A DNA stretch of 28,932 nt from JAICJR01 sp036555755 (GTDB lineage: Bacteria > Actinomycetota > Thermoleophilia > Solirubrobacterales > Thermoleophilaceae): contig DATBKS010000093.1 of NCBI GenBank assembly GCA_036555755.1, forward strand, positions 1 to 28,932, in the 5' to 3' direction. The notes under the pieces were generated by a model. That model was not told the origin of the DNA. It did no database searches and saw only the letters and a program-made list of their open reading frames with translations. The first letter of the stretch is position 1; each line of letters opens with the position of its first letter. Of this stretch, positions 1-8,292 are shown one piece after another. The translations under genes and the position numbers were made by a program.

Positions 1-109
1 CGAGCGAACGAAGCGCGAGCTGGCGGCGCGCGGCTGGAGGCAAGTGCAGGACTACGCGGACGCGAAGGACGCGGTGGTCGCGGAGATCCTGACCCGGGCG
101 GGTGCCTAG
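1..109 (+). CDS. 3' end of an unidentified gene (5' end outside window)
   Basis: An open frame read from base 2 ends at a TAG (107-109) and gives about 35 residues, beginning ERTKRELAARGW and ending ILTRAGA. The composition is helical and charged, as in the C-terminal helix of a cytoplasmic enzyme. Too little is present to name a family. It points the same way as kup but is separated from it by a 98-base region rich in inverted repeats, so co-transcription is not obvious. The codon use is typical of the window (third positions mostly G or C), which supports it being coding. Confidence 0.5.
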   Translation, partial: ERTKRELAARGWRQVQDYADAKDAVVAEILTRAGA

Positions 110-132
110 CCCTCGGCCGTCTCGCCGCACAC

Positions 133-159
133 TAGGGTGCCCTAATTAGGTAGCCCTAA
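133..159. promoter_or_regulatory. Overlapping palindromes upstream of kup (putative operator)
   Basis: A perfect 10-base palindrome CCTAATTAGG (141-150) is flanked symmetrically by TAGGG (133-137) and CCCTA (154-158), giving an imperfect 26-base dyad. The same bases can be read as two adjacent dyads, TAGGG-TG-CCCTA (133-144) and TTAGG-4-CCTAA (146-159). The A/T-rich core stands out from the G/C-rich surroundings. The TTAG/CTAA half-sites resemble those bound by MarR-type dimers, but no regulator is encoded beside it, so the binding protein is unknown. I do not see a c-di-AMP (ydaO) riboswitch pattern, which often precedes potassium transporter genes. Confidence 0.45.
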
Positions 160-161
160 CA

Positions 162-179
162 GGGCTTCGCCGCAAGCCC
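162..179 (+). other. Small hairpin in the kup leader
   Basis: GGGCTT (162-167) and AAGCCC (174-179) form a perfect six-base-pair stem with a six-base loop. A second tiny stem, GGGAG-A-CTCCC (193-203), sits immediately before the GTG start at 208 and overlaps the likely ribosome binding site GGGAG. The leader could therefore fold over the start of translation. There is no T-tract, so a terminator is unlikely. Confidence 0.35.
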
Positions 180-207
180 GGCAACAACCGATGGGAGACT
201 CCCGCCC

Positions 208-2130
208 GTGCCTACCCGCGAGCAGACGGCGCGCAAGCCCTCGCCCGCACGCGCTGCGCTGATCCTGGGCGCGCTCGGCGTCGTGTTCGGAGACATCGGC
301 ACGAGCCCGATCTACACGGTCCAGACCGTCTTCAACCCGACCGACCCGCACCCGATCGCGGCGACACGGGACAGCATCTTCGGGGTCATCTCGCTGATCT
401 TCTGGTCGGTGACGATCATCGTGACCGTCACCTACGTAGCGCTCGTGATGCGCGCCGACAACGACGGCGAGGGCGGCATCCTGGCGCTGATCACCCTGAT
501 CCGCCGGGGCGCGACCAAGGGAACCCGCCGCACCAAGGTGCTCCTGGCCGGCCTCGGGATCTTCGGCGCGTCGCTGTTCCTCGGCGACAGCATGATCACG
601 CCGGCGATCTCGGTGCTGTCGGCGGTGGAGGGGCTCAAGGTCGCCCAGCCATCGCTCGGTCACCTCGTCGTACCGATCACCGCCGCGATCATCGTGGCCC
701 TGTTCATGCTGCAGCGGTTCGGGACCGCGACGGTCGGGCGGTTGTTCGGACCGGTGATGCTCGCGTGGTTTGCTGTGATCGGGGCGCTCGGCATCCGCGG
801 CATCACCATGCACGCCGAGATCCTCAAGGCGCTCTCACCGAGCTACGCGGTGAGCTACTTCTTCAACCACTTCACGAACGCGTTCTTCGCTCTCGCCGCC
901 GTGGTGCTGGCAGTCACGGGCGCGGAGGCGCTGTACGCGGACATGGGCCATTTCGGCCGCTCGCCCATCCGGCGCGCGTGGCTGCTGGCAGTGTTCCCGG
1001 CCTGCATCCTCAGCTACATGGGCCAGGGCGCGCTGGTGCTCGACAACACCGAGCACGTCAGCAGCCCGTTCTTCCTGCTCGTGCCGAGCTGGGGCCAGTG
1101 GCCGCTCGTGATCCTCGCCACCGCGGCCACCGTGATCGCCTCCCAGGCGGTGATCACCGGGGCGTTCTCCGTCGCGCATCAGGCGGTGCAGCTCGGCTAC
1201 CTGCCGCGCTTGCGGATCCTCCACACCTCAGCCGAGACGATGGGGCAGATCTACGTGCCGTGGATCAACTGGCTGCTGATGGTCTCGGTGCTAACGCTCG
1301 TGGTCACGTTCGAGAGCTCGGCCGCGCTGGCGTTCGCCTTCGGCATGGCCGTGACGGGGACGATCACGATCACCACCCTGCTGTTCTTCTACATCGTCCG
1401 GCACCAGTGGGGCAGGCCGCTGTGGCTGGTGGCGATCGGCGCGGTTCCGCTGCTCACGGTCGACCTGTTCTTCCTGGCCGCCAACGCGACCAAGATCGCG
1501 CACGGCGCGTGGCTGCCGCTCGGCATCGCGCTCGTGACCTTCACGATCCTCACGACGTGGCAGCGTGGGCGCGAGGTCGTCACCCGGCTGCGCGAGCAGG
1601 ACGAGGGCTCGCTGCGCGACTTCATCGACGGCCTGCACCAGAGCAAGCCGCCGGTCCAACGGACGCCCGGCACGGCGGTGTTCCTCAACCGGAGCAGGGT
1701 GACCGCGCCGCTGGCGATGCGGGCGAGCGTCGAGCACCTGCACGCGCTCCACGAGCACGTGGTGATCCTCTGCATGGAGACGCTGCCGGTCCCGCACGTC
1801 CCGCCGGCGGAGCGGATCGAGATCGACGACCTGGGGTACCGGGACGACGGGATAACGCTTGTAAACGCGCAGCTCGGCTACATGGACGCGGCCAAGGTGC
1901 CGGAGCTTCTCCGGGCGGTCGAGGAGGCCGACGTCGAGTGCCCGCTCGAGGTCGACCAGGCCTCGTACTTCCTCTCGACGATCGACCTGGCGATGGGGGA
2001 CAGGCCGGTGCTGCCCAAGTGGCGTAAGCGGTTGTTCCTGGCCACGGCTCAGATCACCGCGGACGCCGCCGACTACTTCCACCTGCCGCGCGAGCAGACC
2101 GTGGTGATGGGCTCGCGGATAGAGGTGTAG
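208..2130 (+). CDS. kup: Kup-family potassium uptake transporter
   Basis: This 640-residue protein belongs to the Kup/HAK/KUP family, which imports potassium, usually by proton symport, across the cytoplasmic membrane. The family signature GVVFGDIGTSPIYT is near residues 24-37. It is followed by about 12 hydrophobic segments to roughly residue 445, then a cytoplasmic C-terminal domain that includes RSRVTAPLAMRASVEHLHALHEHVVIL, typical of Kup tails. The length matches the family (about 620-660). The start is a GTG at 208 preceded by GGGAG. No ktr or trk partners are nearby, as usual for single-component Kup. The palindromic leader suggests regulation. Family assignment is secure; direction and ion specificity are inferred from the family. 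Confidence 0.96.
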   Translation: MPTREQTARKPSPARAALILGALGVVFGDIGTSPIYTVQTVFNPTDPHPIAATRDSIFGVISLIFWSVTIIVTVTYVALVMRADNDGEGGILALITLIRRGATKGTRRTKVLLAGLGIFGASLFLGDSMITPAISVLSAVEGLKVAQPSLGHLVVPITAAIIVALFMLQRFGTATVGRLFGPVMLAWFAVIGALGIRGITMHAEILKALSPSYAVSYFFNHFTNAFFALAAVVLAVTGAEALYADMGHFGRSPIRRAWLLAVFPACILSYMGQGALVLDNTEHVSSPFFLLVPSWGQWPLVILATAATVIASQAVITGAFSVAHQAVQLGYLPRLRILHTSAETMGQIYVPWINWLLMVSVLTLVVTFESSAALAFAFGMAVTGTITITTLLFFYIVRHQWGRPLWLVAIGAVPLLTVDLFFLAANATKIAHGAWLPLGIALVTFTILTTWQRGREVVTRLREQDEGSLRDFIDGLHQSKPPVQRTPGTAVFLNRSRVTAPLAMRASVEHLHALHEHVVILCMETLPVPHVPPAERIEIDDLGYRDDGITLVNAQLGYMDAAKVPELLRAVEEADVECPLEVDQASYFLSTIDLAMGDRPVLPKWRKRLFLATAQITADAADYFHLPREQTVVMGSRIEV

Positions 2131-2156
2131 CGGCGCGGGGCCAACCCGTCTGACCG

Positions 2157-2176
2157 GGGTGCGTACACCCTTGACT
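2157..2176 (+). promoter_or_regulatory. Inverted repeat next to a -35-like element upstream of the kinase gene
   Basis: GGGTG-CGTA-CACCC (2157-2170) is a perfect inverted repeat and directly abuts TTGACT (2171-2176), a good -35 hexamer. A -10 candidate, GAAGAT at 2195-2200, is weak. The repeat could be an operator for the two-component operon or part of the end of the kup transcript. It lacks a T-tract. Confidence 0.35.
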
Positions 2177-2210
2177 GCGGTCTCCTCGTCTGGGGAAGAT
2201 CGAATGCGCC

Positions 2211-3974
2211 ATGACCACTCCTGCGCTGGCTCACGGAGTGGCTCACGGTGGCGCACAGACTTCCCGGGCGCCACTTCGGTGGGTTGTGATTGCGGTCGCA
2301 GCGACGCTTGCGGCGACCGGCTCGGTCCTGCTCGCGCACGCGAGCGACCATCTCAGCGAGCCGGTCCTCCACGCCGTTCTGCTCAACTGGACCACGCTGC
2401 CGTACATCGCCGCGGGCGCGATCGCGTGGGCGCGGCGGCCTGACAGCCGCTTCGGGCCGCTCATGGTGATCGCCGGCTTCGCGATGTTCCTGTCGAGCCT
2501 GCAGTGGTCGCCCACGAGCGTTCCGTTCACCGTCGGCATGGTGTTCGACCTGCTGCCGGCGGCGATCTTCCTGCATGTCTTCCTCGCCTTCCCGAGCGGC
2601 CGGTTGGACCGTGGGCTGGACCGGACGATCGTGATCGTCGCCTACGCTGCCGCGCTCGGCCTCCAGCTGGTCAAGATGCTGCTCTGGAGCGTCGACGGTC
2701 AGAACGAGCTCGCGCTGACGAACGAGCGGGGCGCGGCATTCACCGTCGAAGACATCGAGCTGTTCGGGCTCAGCACGCTGTCGGTGATTGGAGCGGCGGC
2801 GCTCCTGATCCGGCGGCGAAAGCTGGCGCGTCCGCTCCGGCCATCGATCGCACTGCTCGTGGACTCGTTCGCGCTCGGCCTCGTGGGCGTGGCGGTGCTG
2901 CTGATCGCCGGCGCGCTCGAGTGGCCGCAGTTCGAGACGATCCGGCGGGCCACGTTCGGAATCGTCGGCATCGCGCCCGTTGCCTTCCTCATCGGGTTGC
3001 TGAGGGCGCGCCTTGGCCGCTCCACACTTGGCGACCTGCTCGTGGAGCTCCAGGAGGGACCGGCGCCCACCGACCTGCGCGACTCGCTCGCGGGCGCGCT
3101 GCGCGATCCGTCCCTGACGCTCGCCTACTGGCTGCCCGAGTTCGACAGCTGGGTGGATGCAAAGGGCCGGCAGATCGCGCTGCCGGCGGACGACTCGGAA
3201 CGCGCCACCAAACTGATTGAGCGCGACGGGGCGCCGATGGCGGCGCTCGTGCACGACCCCTCACTCGCGGACGAGCCGGAGCTGCTCGACGCGGTGAGTG
3301 CGGCGGCCGCGATCGCGCTCGACAACGAGCGCCTTCACGCCGAGCTGCGCGCGCGTCTTGAGGAGTTGCGCGGATCCCGCCAGCGCGTGATCGAGGCGGG
3401 TCAGGAGGAGCGGCGGCGTCTCGAGCGCGATCTGCACGACGGCGCGCAGCAGCGCCTGATCGCGCTGTCGCTCGAACTGGGCCGGCTGGGCAGGGCCGAG
3501 GACGACCCGGAGGTCCGCGTCAGGCTCGACCAGGCGCGGCGCGAAGTGGCGATGTCGCTGCAAGAGCTGCGCGCCGTGGCGCAAGGCATACACCCGGCCG
3601 TGGTCAGCGGCCACGGTCTCGGTGTCGCCCTCCAGTCACTGGCGGCACACGCTCCCGTGCCGGTGAAGCTCGACGTGCGGCTCGACGGCAGGATGCCGGA
3701 GCGACTCGAGGTGGCCGCGTACTACGTCGTCTCCGAGAGCCTGGCGAACGTGGCGAAGCACGCGCAGGCGACGGGGGCGACCGTGGAGGTTGCACGCGAG
3801 AACGGACAGCTCGTCGTCGAGGTGGTCGACGACGGGATCGGCGGCGCGGACACGGAGCAGGGGACAGGTCTGCGCGGCCTGGCCGACCGGGTGGAGGCAC
3901 TCGACGGACGGTTGCGCATCTGGACTCCTCGCCGGAAGGGCACGCGGGTGCGGGCGGAGCTGCCATGCGAGTAG
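2211..3974 (+). CDS. Membrane sensor histidine kinase, NarL/DesK type (HisKA_3)
   Basis: This 587-residue protein autophosphorylates on His and passes the phosphate to the next gene's product. The N-terminal 265 residues hold about eight hydrophobic helices, so sensing is probably in or at the membrane. A GAF-like or linker region follows. The HisKA_3 dimerisation motif ERRRLERDLHDGAQQRL places the phosphoacceptor at His409. The HATPase domain has an N-box (ESLANVAKHA, Asn513) and G-boxes (DDGIGG from 540, GTGLRGL from 551). The start is an ATG at 2211 with GGGGAAG about 11 bases upstream. Its 3' end overlaps the response regulator start by 10 bases, so the two are translationally coupled. 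The signal sensed cannot be read from the sequence. Confidence 0.95.
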   Translation: MTTPALAHGVAHGGAQTSRAPLRWVVIAVAATLAATGSVLLAHASDHLSEPVLHAVLLNWTTLPYIAAGAIAWARRPDSRFGPLMVIAGFAMFLSSLQWSPTSVPFTVGMVFDLLPAAIFLHVFLAFPSGRLDRGLDRTIVIVAYAAALGLQLVKMLLWSVDGQNELALTNERGAAFTVEDIELFGLSTLSVIGAAALLIRRRKLARPLRPSIALLVDSFALGLVGVAVLLIAGALEWPQFETIRRATFGIVGIAPVAFLIGLLRARLGRSTLGDLLVELQEGPAPTDLRDSLAGALRDPSLTLAYWLPEFDSWVDAKGRQIALPADDSERATKLIERDGAPMAALVHDPSLADEPELLDAVSAAAAIALDNERLHAELRARLEELRGSRQRVIEAGQEERRRLERDLHDGAQQRLIALSLELGRLGRAEDDPEVRVRLDQARREVAMSLQELRAVAQGIHPAVVSGHGLGVALQSLAAHAPVPVKLDVRLDGRMPERLEVAAYYVVSESLANVAKHAQATGATVEVARENGQLVVEVVDDGIGGADTEQGTGLRGLADRVEALDGRLRIWTPRRKGTRVRAELPCE

Positions 3975-4609
3975 CCATCGCCGAGGACAGCGTGCTTCTG
4001 CGCGAGGGTCTCGCCAGCCTCTTGGGCGACGCGGGCTTCGACGTGATCGCCCAGTGCGAGAACGCCGACGAGCTGCGGCTGAAGGTCGACAGCTATGGCC
4101 CGGACGTCGCCATCGTGGACATCCGCCTGCCGCCGACGCACAACGACGAGGGGCTCGTCGCCGCGCTCGACATACGCGAGCGCCATCCGGACGTGGGAGT
4201 GCTCGTGCTCTCCCAGTACATGGAGCTCGGCCTCGCGATGAAGTTGCTCGAGGACTCCGGCGATGGGGTGGGCTACCTGCTGAAGGACCGGATCAGCGAC
4301 GTCGACGACTTCGTCGGAGCCGTCAGGCGAGTGGGCACCGGCGGGTCGGTGGTCGATCCGATCATCGTGTCGACGCTGTTGTCGCGCCAGCGCAGCGACG
4401 ATCCGCTCGCCACGCTGACCCGGCGCGAGCGCGAGGTGCTGGAGCTGATGGCCACCGGGAGCTCCAACCAGGGGATCGCGGACGAGCTGGTGATCACGCT
4501 GCGGGCGGTGGAGAAGTACGTGTCGAGCATCTTCGGGAAGCTCGGCCTGCCGTCCACCGGCAGCGAGTCGCGGCGGGTGCTCGCGGTGCTGCTGTTCCTC
4601 CGCGCCTAG
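3965..4609 (+). CDS. Response regulator, NarL/LuxR family
   Basis: This 214-residue transcription factor has a receiver domain (1-125) with acidic pair Glu7/Asp8, phosphoacceptor Asp52 in AIVDIRLPP, Ser83 and Lys107, followed by a LuxR-type helix-turn-helix (LTRREREVLELMATGSSNQGIA from 151, then TLRAVEKYVSSIFGKLGL). The phosphoacceptor and switch residues are present. It overlaps the kinase gene by 10 bases and is its cognate partner. Likely targets include the MMPL gene just downstream, but no binding site can be proven here. Confidence 0.96.
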   Translation: MRVAIAEDSVLLREGLASLLGDAGFDVIAQCENADELRLKVDSYGPDVAIVDIRLPPTHNDEGLVAALDIRERHPDVGVLVLSQYMELGLAMKLLEDSGDGVGYLLKDRISDVDDFVGAVRRVGTGGSVVDPIIVSTLLSRQRSDDPLATLTRREREVLELMATGSSNQGIADELVITLRAVEKYVSSIFGKLGLPSTGSESRRVLAVLLFLRA

Positions 4610-4630
4610 AAGCGCCGCAAAGACACCAGA

Positions 4631-4656
4631 AAACCGGCCCCCGAAACGGCCAGTTT
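4631..4656 (+). terminator. Terminator-like hairpin after the two-component genes
   Basis: AAACCGGCC (4631-4639) pairs with GGCCAGTTT (4648-4656) with one C-A mismatch and an eight-base loop. The stem ends in A on one side and TTTC on the other, as in a bidirectional-style terminator. It lies 21 bases after the response regulator stop, so some transcripts may end before the MMPL gene. The T-run is short, so termination could be partial. Confidence 0.5.
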
Positions 4657-4723
4657 CCCGCCTTACGCCCGCGCGCCCGTGGCGAGACGCTGCGCATGTC
4701 CCCAATCCCCACGGGAGTCGAAC

Positions 4724-7015
4724 ATGAAGACGCGGGTCATCCAAGAAGGATCAGGTCCTGGCGATCCCGAACGGCCACAGGGTGAGGCGGGTCCGCCGCC
4801 CGGGCGCACGCGCAACATCGCTGCCCGCATGGGCCACTGGAGTGCGACGCACCGGAAGACGGCGATCTGGGGCTGGCTCGGATTCGTCGTGCTCGCGGTC
4901 TTCATCGGCCAGACGCTCGGCTCGAACATGCTGCACGGCGCCGACGACTTCTCGGGAGAGTCGGGGACCGCCGAGAAGGCGCTCTACGGGTCCGGCCTGC
5001 GGCCGAACACCGAGCACGTCTTCTTCCAGAGCAAGAACCTGACGATCCGCGATCCGCAGTACCGCGCAGCGGTGGTGGACGCCACCGCGCGGCTCAGGCA
5101 CACGAAGGACGTGGTGAACGTCGTATCGCCGATCACGGGTGACGCGGCGGTGTCGGCCGACGGCCGCTCGGCACTTGTGGACTTCGAGATCACGGGCGAC
5201 GACCTCCGGGCTTCAGAGCGCCTCGGGCCTTCCCAGGACGCGGTGGATGCCGTGGCGGCCGCACATCCGCAACTGCAGATCGACCAGTTCGGTGACGTCA
5301 GCTCGAACAAGGAGCTCGAGGACACCTTCAAGTCGGACCTGGGCAAGGCCGAGCTGCTGTCGTTCCCCATCACGTTCCTGATCCTGATGATCGTGTTCGG
5401 CTCGCTCGCGGCTGCGCTCGTGCCGCTCCTGCTCGGGATCACGGTGGTGGCGGCCGCGCTCGGACTCGTGTCGATCCCGAGCCAGGTCGCGCCGATCGAC
5501 AGCAACCTTTCATCGGTGATCCTGCTGATCGGCCTGGCCGTGAGCGTCGACTACTCGCTTTTCTATTTGAAGCGCGAGCGGGAGGAACGCGACGGCGGGC
5601 TGCCGGCGCGCTCCGCCCTCGAGGTGGCCGCCGCGACCTCCGGCCGCTCGGTTCTGATCTCGGGCCTAACGGTGATCGCCGCGATGGGAGGCATGTTCCT
5701 CAGCGGCGACAAGACGTTCATCTCCTTCGCGGAGGGCACGATCCTCGTGGTCGCGATCGCAATGATCGCGTCGGTGACGGTGCTCGCCGCGCTGCTCGCC
5801 TGGCTCGGCGACCGGATCGACTGGGGCCGTATCCCGTTCCTGTGCCGCCGGCACGGCGCCGGTGAGTCGAAGTTCTGGTCCGGCCTCGTGGACCGCGTGA
5901 TGCGGCGACCGGCGGTGGCGATCGTCCTCGCCGGCGGGCTGCTGCTCGCGCTGGCGATCCCGGCGCTCAACATGCACATCGTCACCTCGAGTGTTGACGA
6001 CCTTCCGCAGAACCTCAACGTCGTCAAGACATACGACCGCCTCAAGGCAGCCTTCCCCAAGGAGGGCGTGACGGTCGACGTGGCCGTGCAGGCCGACAAC
6101 GTGCGCAACCCGCGCGTGGCCGCGGGCATCGCTGCAATGGTGCGGCAGGCGCATCAGACGAAGGACGTGCTGCCCGGCACCGACATCACCGTGAGCAAGG
6201 ACGGCAAGGTGGCCCTCGTTGCGATCCCGACCAAGGGCAACGGCAACGACGATACGTCCACCGGCGTCCTCGACCGGATGCGCGACGACATCATTCCGGC
6301 AACGATCGCGCGGGTCGATGGGGTGGAGGCGAACGTGAGCGGCACGGCCGCCGCGTCGAAGGACTTCAGGGACCAGCTCAGCTCGCGCCTACCGCTGATC
6401 TTCGGGTTCGTCTTCGCGCTTGCGTTCCTGCTGCTGCTGTTCACCTTCCGCTCGATCGTGATCCCGATCAAGGCGATCGTGCTCAATCTGCTGTCCGTCG
6501 GTGCCGCGTTCGGTGTGCTCGTGCTGGTGTTCCAGGACGCGCGCTTCGAGAACCTGCTCGGCTATACGTCGAACGGAGGCGTCACGTCATGGCTGCCGCT
6601 GTTCCTGTTCGTGATCCTGTTCGGCCTGTCGATGGACTACCACGTGTTCATCCTGTCCCGCATCCGCGAGGCGTGGCAGCACGGGACGAGTACGCCCGAG
6701 GCCGTGCGTCACGGAATCGCGAGCACCGCGGGGACGGTGACGAGCGCCGCCGTGGTGATGGTGTTCGTCTTCTCGGTCTTCGTGACGCTGAGCTTCCTCG
6801 ACTTCAAGGAGATGGGGGTGGGGCTCGCTGTCGCGGTGCTGATCGACGCCACGATCGTGCGCGGCGTGCTGCTCCCGGCGTTCATGAAGCTGCTCGGCGA
6901 CTGGAACTGGTACCTGCCGAAGTGGCTCGAGTGGATCCCCGAGTTCGAGCATGAGGTGTCCACGCAGGAGCGGCCTGCCAGGAGCGCGCCCGCACCGGCG
7001 GCACCGACCGGGTAG
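4724..7015 (+). CDS. MMPL-family (RND superfamily) transporter
   Basis: This protein of 763 residues from the ATG at 4724 exports lipids or drugs using the proton gradient, by analogy with the MmpL family. I prefer this start over the GTG at 4679 because GGGAG (4712-4716) is well placed. There is one helix near 46-66, a large extracytoplasmic domain (67-205), a five-helix bundle, a loop (410-550), then a second bundle. The paired Asp-Tyr of the proton relay are visible in both halves: VSVDYSLFYLKREREE (Asp276-Tyr277) and LSMDYHVFILSRIREA (Asp638-Tyr639). The substrate is unknown. Context: just after a two-component system and five bases before a small membrane protein gene, probably one unit with the latter. 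Confidence 0.94.
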   Translation: MKTRVIQEGSGPGDPERPQGEAGPPPGRTRNIAARMGHWSATHRKTAIWGWLGFVVLAVFIGQTLGSNMLHGADDFSGESGTAEKALYGSGLRPNTEHVFFQSKNLTIRDPQYRAAVVDATARLRHTKDVVNVVSPITGDAAVSADGRSALVDFEITGDDLRASERLGPSQDAVDAVAAAHPQLQIDQFGDVSSNKELEDTFKSDLGKAELLSFPITFLILMIVFGSLAAALVPLLLGITVVAAALGLVSIPSQVAPIDSNLSSVILLIGLAVSVDYSLFYLKREREERDGGLPARSALEVAAATSGRSVLISGLTVIAAMGGMFLSGDKTFISFAEGTILVVAIAMIASVTVLAALLAWLGDRIDWGRIPFLCRRHGAGESKFWSGLVDRVMRRPAVAIVLAGGLLLALAIPALNMHIVTSSVDDLPQNLNVVKTYDRLKAAFPKEGVTVDVAVQADNVRNPRVAAGIAAMVRQAHQTKDVLPGTDITVSKDGKVALVAIPTKGNGNDDTSTGVLDRMRDDIIPATIARVDGVEANVSGTAAASKDFRDQLSSRLPLIFGFVFALAFLLLLFTFRSIVIPIKAIVLNLLSVGAAFGVLVLVFQDARFENLLGYTSNGGVTSWLPLFLFVILFGLSMDYHVFILSRIREAWQHGTSTPEAVRHGIASTAGTVTSAAVVMVFVFSVFVTLSFLDFKEMGVGLAVAVLIDATIVRGVLLPAFMKLLGDWNWYLPKWLEWIPEFEHEVSTQERPARSAPAPAAPTG

Positions 7016-7020
7016 GCGCG

Positions 7021-7749
7021 ATGAGCACGGTGCCCCAGGAGCAACCGGGCCCCACGGGCCAGCAGCCGCCGGCGAAGCCGGAGGGCGGCACGCGGGTCGT
7101 GCCGATCATCTTCGGCGGGCTCGCCTTGTTCGTGGCGTTGGTTCTGCTCGCCGGTGGCGGGCTGGGCTTGTGGGCGCTCGGGGAGCGCGACGACGAGGGC
7201 TACTTCACAACCCACACACACCAGTTCGCGACGCCGACGTTCGCCGCCGCGACGTCGAGCCTCGACATCAGCGACGCGCCCGGCTGGGTGGCCGACGGGA
7301 TCGGCACGGTGCGCATCCGGGCGAGCTCGACGCAGCCGATCTTCGTCGGCATCGGGCGGTCGAGCGACGTCGACAAGTACCTCGCCCGCGTGCCGCACAG
7401 CGAGATCACCGACTTCGACGCGGACCCCTTCAAGGTGAAGTCGCACTTGGTCCCCGGAGCAGGCCGGCCCGCCCCGCCCGCAAGCCAGCGCTTCTGGGTA
7501 GCGCAGACGTCCGGCTCCGGGACCCAGACCGTCAACTGGAAGATCGAGAGCGGCACCTGGTCCGCGGTGGCGATGAACGCCGACGCCACGCGCAACGTCG
7601 CCTTCATCTTCCAGGCGGGGGCGAAGGTGCCGTCGCTGAAGTGGGTTGTGATCGGGGTGCTCGTCGCCGGCGTGCTCCTGCTGGGCCTCGGCATCTTCCT
7701 CATGTACCGGGGGTTGCGCACACGCTCGTCAGCGCCCACCCAGGCCTAG
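7021..7749 (+). CDS. Two-helix membrane protein of unknown function, paired with MMPL gene
   Basis: This 242-residue protein has a Pro/Gly-rich cytoplasmic start, a membrane helix at about 27-52, an extracytoplasmic domain of roughly 145 residues (about 53-205) and a second helix at about 206-227, with a short Arg-rich tail. The middle domain is rich in beta-type sequence (WVADGIGTVRIRASS, QTVNWKIESGTWSAVAMN). It starts with ATG five bases after the MMPL stop, so it is almost certainly co-transcribed with it and may be an accessory subunit or sensor. No catalytic motif is visible and I cannot name a characterised family. Confidence 0.85.
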   Translation: MSTVPQEQPGPTGQQPPAKPEGGTRVVPIIFGGLALFVALVLLAGGGLGLWALGERDDEGYFTTHTHQFATPTFAAATSSLDISDAPGWVADGIGTVRIRASSTQPIFVGIGRSSDVDKYLARVPHSEITDFDADPFKVKSHLVPGAGRPAPPASQRFWVAQTSGSGTQTVNWKIESGTWSAVAMNADATRNVAFIFQAGAKVPSLKWVVIGVLVAGVLLLGLGIFLMYRGLRTRSSAPTQA

Positions 7750-7759
7750 TGCGTCACCC

Positions 7760-7780
7760 GGCTGTTGCCTGACAACAGCT
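7760..7780 (+). terminator. Hairpin after the MMPL/membrane protein unit
   Basis: GCTGTTG (7761-7767) and CAACAGC (7773-7779) form a perfect seven-base-pair stem with a five-base loop, extendable by a G-T pair. It begins 11 bases after the stop codon. No T-tract follows, so it is either a T-less terminator or an operator for the acetyltransferase gene that starts 24 bases later. Confidence 0.4.
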
Positions 7781-7803
7781 AAGTGCCACACTGCGCGGTC
7801 CTC

Positions 7804-8292
7804 ATGCTGATCCGCGACGCGCGACCCGACGACCTGCCCGCCATCGCCGGCTTCTTCCGCCAGATCGTCGACGCGGGGGAGACCTACGCGTATCCCGAGG
7901 ATCTCGACGACGAAGGCATCGCCGATCTGTGGATCGTGGGGCCGCCGGGACGAACGGTGGTGGCGGAGGACGGCGACGGCCAGGTGGTGGGCAGCGCGAC
8001 GATGGGAGCCAATCGGCCCGGCCGCGGTGCGCACATCGCCACCGCGAGCTTCATGGTCGATCCGTCAGCGCAGGGAAGGGGAGTGGGGCGCGCGCTCGGC
8101 GAGGACATGGTGCGCTGGGCGCGCCGGCAGGGCTTCCGCGGCATCCAGTTCAACGCGGTGGTGGAGACGAACACCGGCGCGATCCATCTCTGGCAGTCGC
8201 TCGGCTTCTCGATCATGACGACGATCCCCGAGGCGTTCGACCATCGCCACTACGGCAAGGTCGGCCTCCACGTCATGTACCAGCGGCTCTGA
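7804..8292 (+). CDS. GNAT-family N-acetyltransferase
   Basis: This protein of 162 residues from ATG 7804 (a GTG at 7783 would add seven) has the typical family opening LIRDARPDDLPAIAGFF. The acetyl-CoA-binding motif A follows a beta strand: FMVDPSAQGRGVGRALGEDMVRWA, with the Q-x-x-G-x-G/A core. Then comes NAVVETNTGAIHLWQSLGF, the usual motif B. Family members transfer acetyl groups from acetyl-CoA to amines on small molecules or proteins; the substrate is not evident. Neither start has a clear ribosome binding site. Its last 20 bases overlap the convergent MarR-GNAT gene. Confidence 0.92.
   Translation: MLIRDARPDDLPAIAGFFRQIVDAGETYAYPEDLDDEGIADLWIVGPPGRTVVAEDGDGQVVGSATMGANRPGRGAHIATASFMVDPSAQGRGVGRALGEDMVRWARRQGFRGIQFNAVVETNTGAIHLWQSLGFSIMTTIPEAFDHRHYGKVGLHVMYQRL

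Noticed and set aside
110..207. Possible c-di-AMP (ydaO) riboswitch before kup
   Set aside because: I could not find the conserved core segments of that riboswitch and the region is too short.
142..813. Long open frames on the strand opposite kup and many similar frames elsewhere
   Set aside because: They lie opposite genes with strong family motifs, are rich in Arg, Pro and Gly with no recognisable domain, and reflect the high GC content, which makes stop codons rare in all frames.
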